Made by a program: the position numbers and the translations under genes | Origin: Calliphora vicina | Taxonomy: Eukaryota; Arthropoda; Insecta; Diptera; Calliphoridae | Length of the DNA stretch: 64,000 nt | Assembly (NCBI RefSeq): GCF_958450345.1 | Contig: NC_088784.1 | Location: 61,427,247-61,491,246, forward strand | Reading direction: 5' to 3' | The notes under the pieces: generated by a model | Told to the model about the DNA's origin: nothing | Seen by the model: only the letters and a program-made list of their open reading frames with translations | The model's database searches: none | Part shown: positions 44,468 to 54,530 of the stretch, in pieces | How the letters are laid out: each line of letters starts with the position of its first letter | How positions within the stretch are numbered: position 1 is the first letter of the stretch

Positions 44468-45642
44468 CACTAGTTTACAAATCAAATATTTTTGTTTGCT
44501 CATGGAATGAAACTTATATTTTTGAGAAGAGCTAGGTATACTAGTTAATTGACCATTTTTTGTTTGCCACCTATACGTCAAAATTTTGAGATACATGTGT
44601 TTTTATTTTTCACCTGCCCTGAGTACTACTAATGCATACTGTAGTGTACCGAATTGTGTTAATTAAGTATTTACATCGTTTTTGGATACTCAATACTCTG
44701 GCGAAGCTACTAGACACTTTCAGAGTTGTATTTTTTTGAAAAATTCCAAAAAAAATTAACGGGAAAAAAATAAATACTGTTTAAAAGTACATCTTTCCTG
44801 TAGATAAACGTTAATAAATCGCTATTAAGTACAAAACTGTAAAGTAAAAACTATTTTAAAATGTCTCCTAGAAAGTGTAAAATAAACCCAGACCATTTTT
44901 GTTTTATTTGCGTAAAAATTATTCAGTCAAATCGAGGTTTTCCTATAACACAAACACTGTAAAATGCTTATTTACATTAAAAAATTTCGTAAAAGCTTTA
45001 GATAAGACAAAACCATTATTTCAATACTTATGCAGCGTGTTCCCGAGTCTTTCTGAGGCTAAATTAAAAGAAGGAATATTGGTGGGTCCTCAAATAAGAA
45101 AAATTTTGGGTGATACCAAATTTGAGTGTCTATTAAACGATGTTGAAAATGCAGCACGGAATTCTTTTAAACTTGTTGTTCAAGAATTTTTGGGGAATAA
45201 GAAAAGTCAAAATTACAGAGATATTGTTGCGAATTATTTACATAATTTTGAACTGATGTGTATAAATATATCCCTCAAAATTCACTTTTTACATTCTCAT
45301 GTGGATTTTTTCCCGGAAAACCTCGGACACATGAGTGACGAACATGAAGAGCGTTTCCATCAAGATTTGAAGTTTTTCGAGAGGAATTATCAAGGTTTTT
45401 GGGATCAGAATATGTTGGAGTGTCGTGAGGGCGACAAATGAAAATAATTATAAAAAGGACTAAAACACTTCACTTTTAATTTTTTTGTCCTAATTCAATG
45501 TACATTTTTATATGTTTCGTTTTTAATAAATATCTCAAAAGACGTCCAGGATTTTTTTAAATATTTTTTCCGAAGTTAGAAGACCTAAATACACAAATCC
45601 CCATATGTTTCAATTCATGAACAAAATCGTTGTAAACTAGTG
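44468..45642 (+). mobile_element. Nested CACTAG-ended DNA transposon, 1175 bp
   Basis: CACTAGTTTACAA at 44468-44480 and its exact reverse complement at 45630-45642. Beyond these 13 bp the ends continue to pair with gaps (TTTTTGTT, TCATG, ATGAAAC(T/A)TAT), giving imperfect TIRs of about 45 bp. TTA flanks both sides (44465-44467 and 45643-45645). Removing the element with one TTA restores an uninterrupted mariner transposase N-terminus, which proves the boundaries. CACTA-type ends with a 3-bp duplication fit the CMC (CACTA/Mirage/Chapaev) group; TTA is also allowed by PIF/Harbinger, whose ends usually start with G. The classification is therefore open. Confidence 0.9.
44861..45441 (+). pseudogene. 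Internally deleted gene of an uncharacterised transposon-borne protein
   Basis: From the ATG at 44861 the frame reads MSPRKCKINPDHFCFIC and continues to about QSNRGFPIT before a stop near 44960. C6, C14 and C17 form a C-x7-C-x2-C start that looks zinc-binding. From about 44975 another frame (open 44899-45441) carries LKNFVKALDK, FPSLSEAKLKEGILVGPQI, NFL-type FLGNKKSQNY, SLKIHFLHSHVDFFPENLG, SDEHEERFHQDL and NYQGFWDQNML. I recognise both ends as the two termini of one large, multi-copy protein family of unknown function in arthropods and cnidarians, normally several hundred residues long (recalled, not searched). The middle is missing, so this copy is a deletion derivative. AATAAA near 45524 is a plausible poly(A) signal. 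The gene runs opposite to the mariner transposase. A transposase role is an inference from the element ends only. Confidence 0.8.
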
Positions 45643-45825
45643 TTATTGGTCAAATAAATAGTCAGCAATATTCCGCGTTCTGGAGCAGTGTAGCGTAACA
45701 TTGTTTATTAACGTGTATTTCGCATGTGTTTACTACACAAATGTCAAAACAGAACTGACATTAGGCGCCAATCGCAAAATTTATAGCATTTTCTGATAGG
45801 AGGATTACTTTTGCGCCACCTTGTA

Positions 45826-47199
45826 TAAGGCGAGCTTTGCAGCTCTATAGTTCTGCTCTTCTTTGTATATTTATTGGTAGTAAAATCAAAAAGTATATAT
45901 AAGATTCACAAGATTCTAAGATGATCGATCTATGTCCGTCCATCTATCCGTTTGATGAAAACACGATTGGGCACAAAAGAAATGAGTTAGCTGGCTGAAA
46001 TACTCTCTGTTGATAAGGTTTTTCTAATTTTGAAAATGGGATATAGCTATCGATGAGTTCAGTTAGCCCCCATAAAACTGTTCCCTCGGAATACTGCTTG
46101 AGAAGGCAATTCTGGTAAAATTTTGCATTTATTGTTTCACTAATTTTCTTACTTTTTATGTACAAAAACATTAATAATTTACAACAAACAATATTTGTTT
46201 TCCCTATAGAAATATTATAGATGAAACGTTTGTCCAGTGCGGTTTGATGGACACTGTATTTATGTATACATATATTTTTATATAAAATCAAAAAGGATAT
46301 TTTATTTCTTACTACTGTTCAATTTTTATTTTTTCTTTTTCAAGCAGTATCTATCTATCTAACTCTCTATCAGTTTTATTGAAGTGTAGTTATTGGCAGA
46401 AAGAACTAAAAAAAAAACGGAACATTTTTTGTTTTGCAACAATTGAACAAAATAGAATTTAAAATATTGGGTCAGTTGTATTTGTTTTATAGGAGAAAAA
46501 AAAATAATAAAATAATCAATTTTATATTTTCAAGCTTTTCATTTTGCCATTAACAATAAAAGTGTGGCCAAAAAAAATCCATAATTTATTATTGAAGTTT
46601 TTATTTTATTTTTTGTTTAAAACTCTCTCATTGAAGTTGTTTACATTTTTTGTTAAAACTTTTTTCATAGACATAAGAAGGAAATAAATATGTAGATACA
46701 TAAAAGACAGCTTCTATATATTAATTGTAGGGAGAATACCATCTCTTTAATACTCTTAGAAAATCATATAATTTTCTTTTGTAATGAATATAATCTAACA
46801 ATGACTCAAGAACACTTTCTTACATCATAAAGTTTAATGTCTTTATGATTTATTACTTTCAATAAAACAACGTTTTTAACTTATTTGCGGAATGGCTAAA
46901 GTGGCCATAAAATCTTAATGACCAGAAAAATACATACAACGAATTGTCAATTATTCATAATGTCTGGCTGTAAAAGTAAACACAGAGGGTAGTTATTTGA
47001 AGAATGAATTCATTTTGAATTCCAAGTTTTAATTGGAAAGGCTCTTCCAATAGAGACTTTCGAACTGTGAAGGATAATAGAGGCCATATTGCTGAAACTA
47101 CATTTGTCGAATTGGCAGTCATTGATTCATTTTGTGTGTTCTGCAAAATCACCCTATTTTTCATCAACAAATTTTCTTCAGCAATTAAAGAAAATTGTC
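45826..47199. other. No gene; a Tc1-like end fragment at 46196-46255
   Basis: TTTTCCCTATAGAAATATTA at about 46198 followed by TTTGTCCAG and GGACACTG ending at 46255 before TA matches the right end of the element at 60413-60882. The corresponding left end was not found. The rest is AT-rich without recognisable frames. 47040-47199 may be the decayed front of the mariner relic that follows. Confidence 0.45.
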
Positions 47200-47335
47200 A
47201 AATTTGGGAAAATTAGATCCAAGAGCGTCAAATGCATCATGAAAAAGTCACAGTTTGGTGAGGATTTTGGGCTGGCTATGTCATCGGTGAATATTTGTTT
47301 GAGAACAAAATTGACCAGGCCATCATTGTTAATGG
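47200..47335 (+). pseudogene. Decayed mariner-type transposase, copy 2 (central piece)
   Basis: The plus strand reads KVTVW, a stop, GFWAGYVIGEYLFEN, then KIDQAIIVNGECYTSM, corresponding to KVTVWCGFWAGGVIGPYFFEN...GQA.TVNGERYRSM in mariner-type transposases. It is closest to the relic at 14856-15460. Sequence on both sides is too decayed to assign, though a coding-like stretch continues to about 47445. Confidence 0.7.
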
Positions 47336-47639
47336 CGAGTGCTATACGTCGATGTCTACCAACTGTGTATATGAGTTCCATTGAAAAACTAAAGTTTCTC
47401 GAAAACAGAAGATGTGGAGTTAATAATACTTTCATGACCACATAATCCATGCATTGACTGGGATAAGTTTAAATTATCGTGTTACTAATTTTCTGGCTAT
47501 TAGATCCACCAGGATTCAGTTAAGTAATGTAAAAAGAGACTTTTTTTAAGGTACCGTAATAATTTTTGAAATTGAAAAAGATTGTTATGATTTAAATGAA
47601 CAATAACAAAATAAATTATAGTATAATTGGGGATTATAT

Positions 47640-47910
47640 AATGGGGATTTAATGTCAAGCCAACAATTTTTTTAAAATCGATGTCTGCAGATAATTTTTA
47701 GAAAAAAAAACATAAAAAATTTTGAAATTTTTTTTTCAAAATGGGTTCTTTTTTCTCAAAAGTAAGCTTAGGTCTTTTCCTCGATGAACTTTTTGGTCGC
47801 TTAGTGGGATGCGAGTAAGATATTTATCAAAATAAATGTTTTGTAACTCAAAACATAAAATGTTTGACTTTTTGCAAAATCTAAAACTTTTTATTAAAAT
47901 GGACCTTTTT
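47640..47910 (+). repeat. Interspersed repeat, family C, copy 3
   Basis: Shares TTTAAAATCGATGTCT, AAGTAAGCTTAGGTC, GGTCGCTTAGTGGGATGCGAG and AAATGTTTTGTAACTCAAAA with the copies at 16990 and 20837. It directly abuts the family A element that starts at 47911. Confidence 0.65.
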
Positions 47911-49860
47911 ATACCCTCCACCACCATGAGTGGGGAATAAGGGTATATGTATATAAGTTTGTCATTCCGTGTGTAACATTGAGAAATATTCACCTGGGAC
48001 CCTTAAATTCTAAGTCGATTGAGCCATGTCCGTCTGTCTGTCTGTCTGTTCGTCAGTCTGTTTGTCTCTGTAAAACACGCTCACGTCCAAAATAGACAAA
48101 CAAAATTGGCAGTTTGGTATTGAAAATTAGCAAAATCGCATAGCTCCCTTATAAGCTCCAGTTCCGAAAAAGATATTATCCTTAATAATAATTTAAAACA
48201 AATCGCACACATCAGTAATTTGTATCCAGCAATCATACTACTGGATTATGTTAATATCGGAATAAGGTAAACTTCCGAAAATCACTAAAATCCTCATAAA
48301 TTTCTTACAAATATGGTTATCAGGTTCAAATTCGAAACAAATTTGTTCAATATATACAAAAATCGATGTAGCAAATGTTACGATGTTAGGTCCATAATTG
48401 GTCATAGCCTCCATATCAGAACCACTACCGGAAAACACATTAACCTGCACAAATATCCAAAATAATCTGTACTGAACTAAAATTTTACACCGATCAATAA
48501 TTTGTATCCAATAACCGTACTACAAGATTTTTTAAATATTGGTCCATAATTCGTCATAACTCCCATATAAGGTCCACTATTGTTAATGGCGTTGTTTATA
48601 TGAAATTGTACAAAAATAGCCCTCAAATACTTAGGCCCATAATAGGGCATAGCTTCCATATATTGAACTAAAATAGTACACAGAACAGTAATTTGTATTC
48701 AAAAATCATACTAGGGTAGAAGGCGGATCATTCGCCATAGGGGCACATCTGCCAACACCGAATAACTTAAGAACCTAGTAATCGTTTTTGTTGCATTATC
48801 CAGTTATGCATTCTTTTATCGATTATTTATCATCCCTGAAAGTTTGAAGGTTTAATTTTACATATGATGTAAGCCAGACGCGATTAATGGTTTTTCAAAA
48901 AGCTGTGAAAATATTTCAGGGTGCGAATTTTTTATGCTAACTTCTTCAGTTTTAGTAATACAAAATTGATATTGGTTGGTGATAGAATGTCAATAGTAGT
49001 GAACAATAAGTGACAATAATTTTTTTGGTCATTTAATTTGAAGTATGAAAAAAATGTATTTTAAATCTGGGGCACATACGCCAGATACAAGGAATCCCTG
49101 TGATTTAGAACAAAATATTGATAAAATATAGAAAAAATCTGTCACAATTTGCTTAAATTTGATTTTTTTGTCTTATTTTACAAATAACAAATATGCCCCA
49201 TCCCTATGGCGTATTTACCCCATGGGTGGGGTGGTTTCGCCGTTTTTGGTCAGTCTAGAAATGTTAAAAAAATATGTATATTAAGATGAGATAGGCAAGA
49301 TTGAAATGATCAAAATTAAAGCCAACATATCTAAGTATCCGAAACAAGAAAAAAATTAAGAATATTTATTGTGGTTTTAATTTGAGAACGCCTCAAAAAA
49401 AAGTGGCGTATGGTCCCCTTTCTACCCTACTGAATTTTGTGAATATCGGTCCATATTTGGCCACAGCTCGCATATAAATACATACAAATCACGTTAAAAT
49501 ATTTTATGACAATCGAATCATAATAGGTCATAGCTCCCATATAAGTCCCACAACCCAATATCTTGAAATTTGTCTAAATATATTTGTATACCCTTTTATA
49601 TTCTCTGTTTCTTCCCTTGAGGTTAAAAAGGAAAAATGTTGATCCAAACGTATTAAATAATTATTAAGTATTGTTAAATTCCATACGTTCTAATAAGAAT
49701 TTCAATTATAAATTGCTGAATTAGATAAAATTTTTTGTACATTTGAAATAAAATATCTTTTGCGTAAACTAGTGTTACTAACAATTGTTATATTATTTCA
49801 TCATATTTAGGTGGAGGGTATTTAAGATTCGGCACGGCCGAATATAGTACTCTTACTTGT
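47911..49860 (-). mobile_element. DINE-1/mini-me-like repeat, family A copy 4, with nested TIR element
   Basis: In reverse orientation it starts ATACCCTCCACCACC, then GTTTGTCATTCCGTGTGTAAC, TCGATTGAGCCATGTCCGTC and (TGTC)n. It ends GGTGGAGGGTATTTAAGATT with the hairpin ATTCGGC-ACG-GCCGAAT and ACTCTTACTTGTTT. The middle holds many copies of CATAGCTCCCATAT. Its length is inflated by the nested element at 48713-49428. Confidence 0.72.
48713..49428. mobile_element. TIR element family E, copy 1
   Basis: AGGGTAGAAGGCGGATCATTCGCC at 48713 pairs with GGCGTATGGTCCCCTTTCTACCCT ending at 49428 (about 24 bp with mismatches). ACT flanks both ends (48710-48712 and 49429-49431); TA just inside is an alternative target duplication. 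The inside includes GGGGCACATCTGCCAACACC and CCCCATGGGTGGGGTGGTTTCGCC, both also present in copy 2 at 59204-59556. No open frame. Confidence 0.7.
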
Positions 49861-49897
49861 TTCTGTTCATTTTGGAATGGATTCTATCAATACTCAT

Positions 49898-50216
49898 TAG
49901 GGTGGGTCGATTTTTTTCACAAAAAATAGTATAGCAGAAACGCATTTTACGGAAAATTCTAAGAAATTTTCCCCAAGAAACCATAGGTCTGAAATCAAAT
50001 CCTATCTTGCGCATTTCGTCTTTTATCCAATGATATTTCAGTATTAATTTTTTTTTAATAGTTTTTTTTTATTGGATAAAACACGAAATGCGCCAAATAG
50101 GAATTGATTTTAGACCTATGGTTTCTTGAGGAAACGTTCTTAGAATTTTCCGTAGATTGCGTTTCTGCTACACGATTTTTTACTTTTTGATCGTCCATAC
50201 AATTTGACCCGGCCTA
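49898..50216. mobile_element. hAT-type MITE, 319 bp
   Basis: A perfect 8-bp target duplication ATACTCAT lies at 49890-49897 and 50217-50224, the hAT hallmark. The ends are TAGGGTGGGTC and GACCCGGCCTA. Almost the whole element is one inverted repeat: GCAGAAACGCA, AAATTCTAAGAA, AAACCATAGGTCT and GCGCATTTCGT appear in reverse order on the other arm around a T/A centre near 50060. It has no coding capacity. Confidence 0.9.
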
Positions 50217-50224
50217 ATACTCAT

Positions 50225-52251
50225 AGTCTTGTGAGTTTTTCAGTATAACAATTCTGAAAGAGACAGTGATGTAATGTAAAATGGGTATATGTCAGTATGG
50301 AAGCAAATATATAGCTTGAACAATTTTCATGATTTTTCGAACAAAAATCATGTCACCTTTTTACCGCATTCAAACTATTTTGAAACGCTTGGGGATGCGA
50401 CACTTTCGTAAAGCAGCTTGAAAGAAATACGTCAAAGTTTCTCATAACTAAATGCTTAAATAAAAGTAAGTTTTTATTATATTACACTATGCGAAATGAT
50501 ATTTTTTCAAAAAATTTGTTTTAGTACAATCTTTAATAACCTTGTCAGTTTTCAATGGATTTTTAAAAACCGTATTGCGTTTTACGCATAAATAAACTTA
50601 TCTTTTAAATCAATGCATAAATAGTACTCTTCCTTTATAAAATGCTATGTAAAATCTTCTTCAAAGTTGGAAAATGTTGAAAAAACAAAAATATGTTTGC
50701 TGAAGAAATGCAGACAAATTACTTAAAAAATAATATTGGAAAGGCCATAGTTTCTTCTTTTTAAATCTGTTTAATAAATTAAAATCGGTTGAGAATTAGC
50801 TTAGTTAATAGCTTATAAGTGCTTAAATGTTTTTTACCCGTACTCATGATTTTGGAGGTGTTTTGCAAATTTCAAAAACATATTCTTATTGTACTCGATA
50901 AAGCCTATCAGAAAAATAGTATTACTTTCCAGGTATTTCTACTTTAGTTTTTTTTTTGTCTTGGTAACCTTAAGAGGTATTTTAGATTATATGTATGTTC
51001 ATTTCCATAATTAAAAATAATAATATTTATTTCTTGTTATTTACACCATAAAATCATTTTTAATTAATTATTACAACATTAGAAAAAACACACACTCACA
51101 TACATACACTCACACAACTAATTGACAGTGACACATGCAAATAACACTAAATCAAACTAAATGAACCAACCGTCATGAACATGGAACTATCTATGGAATA
51201 TGTATATTGTAGTTGCTTGTATGTATGTAAGTATATATTTACCATATACAAAAGACCAACAACTAAATATTACCATAAACAGTAGTTACAGCAAGTAAAC
51301 AAACAACTCAACAACGTCGTTCATATGTATTATATTAGGATGATCCCATGTAAGGGATTCAAAAGAAATCAGTTGTGTATGTTCCCCATGTCTTATGGAT
51401 TTTCTAAAAACGTTTATTTTCGATCGGTCAAGAACTATCTGAGTTAGAATTTGACATTTTGTCCAAACATAAGTTTTTTCTCATCCATATGTTTTATTAC
51501 CTATTGTTCTAAGCTAAATGTGTCCCAAAAAGTTCAGATAGCTATTTCTTCAATCTTTCTTGAAAGTGTTACATTATGACCTAACTCACTGACGTCTTGA
51601 CCGATCTTTCTAAAAAATTGTATATGAATTACTACATATGAATTACTAGGACTAATCTTGGTGCAAATTTCATCCCGATCGGAAGGCATCAACTTCAAAA
51701 GTTGGTTCATTTGACATGAAATATATAAAATACGTCACTAATTAAAGCCTATTCTTTAGGTGTTGTGCTGAATTCCCTAAGATAATTTTCCCTTATTTAA
51801 AGGCTTACTACTGCAGACCTTCAATTGGGCTTTGATGTCTAGATTTACCTTGGAACAATTATCGAACAATGGAATGTAATGGAACATTTATCGAATGTAC
51901 AAGGCGTTAGCTCCCAAAGACACGCAGTGTAAAATTTAAACGATATCGCAATGCTACTAGTAGTCCTTGGTCTGCAAAATAAAGCTTCTTTACTGCATCT
52001 TATGCCCGCTGAGATATATCAAACAATATAACAATAACTTACTGAAATGATTCTTAAGTATAGGATTCCTAAATTCCCGGAGTTTTCAATAATGTTTATA
52101 CTGCTGTTAAAATATCTCCAATTATTTCAAAGTTGCAAAAAAACAGAATCCTTTGTAATGGTACTGAAACAACATTACTGATTTTGTGCCAAAATAGAAC
52201 GATTCAACAAATTATTCAAAATTACCAGAATTCAAAAAAGAGCATATCGCT
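50225..52251. other. No gene; a family C-like repeat at 51430-51720
   Basis: 51640-51700 carries GGTGCAAATTTCATCCCGATC (reverse of the family C phrase at 17060). 51475-51570 (CATAAGTTTTTTCTCATCCA, AGCTATTTCTTCAATCTTTC) is the reverse of 21063-21180. The rest is AT-rich with short frames; 51080-51120 is CACA-type simple sequence. 51760-52010 has a slightly higher GC content but no motif. Confidence 0.5.
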
Positions 52252-52396
52252 ACCTTAATATATAAAGGCCCTAACTGGTGTTTTTTTGTAAGCCCAGAGT
52301 TTCGTGTATTTCGACAAATGGTCCGCTCATATATCATATTTAGTCAAAAAAGGTCGACTTAAAAAAACACGAGTTAGTGCCTATCTATATTAAGGT
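52252..52396. mobile_element. Small foldback MITE, about 145 bp
   Basis: ACCTTAATATATAAAGGCCC followed by TAACTGGTGTTTTTTT at 52252-52287 pairs with AAAAAACACGAGTTAGTGCC and TATCTATATTAAGGT at about 52361-52396. The arms are near 36 bp with a few mismatches. Superfamily unknown. Confidence 0.65.
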
Positions 52397-53199
52397 TCCG
52401 ATTCATTTCACAGAGTATCAAAAAGTGGAAAATATTCCCCCTCCTATGTCAACGTCGTGAGCATAGATAAATACACATAGATCGGAAACTCAGTTGTTAA
52501 TAACCTAAGTGATGAAAATGTATTCGTAAAGAAAACTAGTACTCGTATGTGTGATTATTTTGAGTAATTTTTTTGTTTGAGTTTTTTTTTTTGTTTCCGC
52601 TCCATGTGTATTTCTCTATGGTCGTGAGTGTCATTCATATACAATTTTGGAACTAGAACCGATACCACATATCGCTATAGAACCAATAATGAGGCCAATT
52701 CTGTAGATAAAGTGTATAAAATATGAACTGTAGTATGAAGAAGAAAGAAACTTTTATTTAAACTAAATATTGTTACATTTTAACCTTTTCAAAACGTTTG
52801 GTTTATTTACTTTAAATTAACCGGATACTTTTGATTGCAAATAAAAGCCGTTTAGTAGTTTGAAAATTGTAACAACTCTTTATTTATTTAAAATGTACAA
52901 CAACAGAATTAAATAGTCACTCAATGTTTTTTTTTTATACATCTAGAAAGCTCTATTTCTACAATGTTCTTTAACTGAATATTCGAATTCGAATACAGCG
53001 TTGCCAACTTACGATCAATGGTCAACTGAAAGCGTTTATTTAATAATGCCCACAGATATGTTAGAGTTTGCTATTACAGCACTGTTATTTGAAAGCATTG
53101 TGCTACTTTTAAATCAGCCCTTAAAATCGTTATATTTGAATTCAAGTACAATTTCGTAACAATATGATAGAATTTTGAATGAAGAATGTAAAAAGCATT
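52397..53199. other. No gene seen
   Basis: AT-rich with short frames only and no repeat family recognised. Confidence 0.5.
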
Positions 53200-53720
53200 T
53201 GTGTTGTTGAATCACAGGTTTTTGGATAAAAAATTATTTTATTTTTCAACATACTCACCTTTGAGCTCTGTGCACTTTGTTCAACATTTTTTAATGTTTT
53301 TATACCTTTTGGTTTACCAAAAAAAATATTTGTTAGTAAGGTAATTTTATCGTTCGAGTCAAATCTGTTTCCACCGAGCCATTACTTCAGGTTTGGAAAC
53401 ATGAAATAGTCACTCGGGGATAAATTCGGCCTAATTCATGGATTTTTGCCATGAAAACTGCATATGTGTGCTGCCGATTGTGAGCACACGCGGCAGCCAT
53501 CTTGCGGAAAGCTTTCTCATACCCAAGTGATCATTCAAAATTTAAACCACTGAGCCATGTGCTTGGCCATGACTTTCACAAGCATTCCATTTTCAGTCTC
53601 CGATATGGCTACACCATATCATATTTTTTTTCACACAGCTTATTCAAATTTTGACAGGAGTCAACTGACAGATGCCTGCTGACAGGGGCACTTTTCTGAA
53701 AATTTGTTCGTTACCTGGAA
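53200..53720 (-). pseudogene. Decayed mariner transposase, copy 3, internally deleted
   Basis: Minus-strand pieces in order: MRKLSARWLPRVLTI (mariner (M/V)RKLCARWVPR.LT), then HTYAVFMAKIHELG (AHT....MAKIHEL, just after the second Asp), then SPSDYFMFPNLK with the third Asp of DD34D mariners, a stop, and WLGGNRFDSNDKI. The first catalytic block and the residues between AHT and SPSD are mostly missing, and the frame changes between pieces. This is a different mariner lineage from the one at 43364 (SPSDY versus TAADF). Confidence 0.85.
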
Positions 53721-54388
53721 CCACCCATTTTTGGAAATAATATCTCAAAACCATTTTGTTAAGGACAACGCAAGTTGTTATGGGGGCTATCCTAACATCC
53801 TGCATACATACATATACATAACTATCTACAATATAATAATTCTGTGTAACCAGACATTATGTGGTTTTATTTGCTAACATCATTTTTTGTTGTTTTTTGT
53901 AATGTATTGGTTGGTTTTTCGGTATGTAATATTATTATATAACGGATGTTTAGTTTTAGCACACATACACGCGCCTATATGTATTTTTTTATATAATTTA
54001 CACAAATATTTATCGAGGTATAGAATGTGAAATTTTGTGAAATAACCGACCACACCTCTAACACATACAAATTGTATGTAAATTGTAAATGTTTATGCAA
54101 TTAAATAAAATACTGGTACGTTAATAAATACTATATACATATGTACTATAAACGGAAATAAGCAGTATTTATATTTAAGCGTAAATTTAAGTTGAATATT
54201 TACTAATTATAATCGGTTTCTGAATGTTAATAGAAGCTCTTTTTAATGCTTGTTATATTTTCTGGTAAGTATTCGTAAAGTTTAGACAAATAATTCTGTA
54301 TATAAGCATAACCAATTAAAAATTACCTTTACATGCTTTTATTTAGAGAAAATTACCACATACATACATATGTATGAAAGTTCCCAAA
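53721..54388. other. No gene seen
   Basis: AT-rich sequence with ATAC/TATG simple-sequence stretches; nothing assignable. Confidence 0.5.
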
Positions 54389-54530
54389 TGGGTGTCCCGA
54401 TAGACCAGTCGATAGTGTGCTGAACTATTAATCTGAGGGTTGCGGGTTCAATTCCCACCAGAAACTCTGGGTGTATCTGCAGACAAGAAAAAGCTTCGCA
54501 GTTTGTGTTTGTTTAAAAAAAATCCAAAAT
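54389..54530 (+). mobile_element. tRNA-derived SINE-like segment
   Basis: GATAGACCAGTCGATAGTGTG resembles a degenerate tRNA A box region, and GGGTTGCGGGTTCAATTCCC is a good T-arm with a B box (GGTTCAATTCC). The anticodon loop region reads CTATTAATC. The acceptor ends do not pair and the anticodon stem is poor, so it is not a functional tRNA. A non-tRNA stretch (CTCTGGGTGTATCTGCAGAC) and an A-rich end follow, the layout of a SINE with an internal Pol III promoter. Confidence 0.6.

Larger units (their letters stand above)
43463..45701 (-). pseudogene. Mariner-type transposase, split by the nested element
   Basis: Cut-and-paste transposase of about 353 codons, acting on the TIRs at 43364 and 45823. 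The start ATG is at 45701-45699. The first part (MLRYTAPERGILLTIYLTN) runs to 45646, stops at the nested element, and continues in the same frame at 44467 with RSVTLAQCEFRRRFPGRP, a helix-turn-helix region; one TTA copy makes the codons continuous. Next comes GRPRSSPS..., then a frameshift near 44055 in a T run. The catalytic half follows: MSDEAHFHRSGYVNKQNLRFW (first Asp), LKVTVWCAVFDGG, VNGERYRAMI and WFQQDGATAHTA (second Asp). A rearranged patch at 43700-43740 includes a 12-bp duplication and a frame change. Then PARSPDLTAADFFLW (third Asp in AADF), a stop near 43598, and the C-terminus GGGHLHDIIF ending at 43463. Confidence 0.9.
43364..45823 (-). mobile_element. Mariner-type transposon with a second transposon nested inside
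   Basis: The ends are CAAGGTGGCGCAAAAGTAA at 43364-43382 and its reverse complement at 45805-45823, identical for 19 bp and imperfect to about 28 bp. TA flanks both sides (43362-43363 and 45824-45825), the mariner/Tc1 target duplication. Excluding the nested element (44468-45642) and one TTA, 1282 bp remain, the usual size of mariner-type elements. It carries one transposase gene on the minus strand. Confidence 0.93.

Noticed and set aside
44468..45642. The second gene as a cargo gene carried by the mariner itself
   Set aside because: The inner TIRs and the TTA duplication, and the restored mariner frame, show a separate later insertion.
54389..54461. A functional tRNA gene
   Set aside because: Acceptor ends are not complementary and the anticodon stem pairs poorly; only the T-arm is good.
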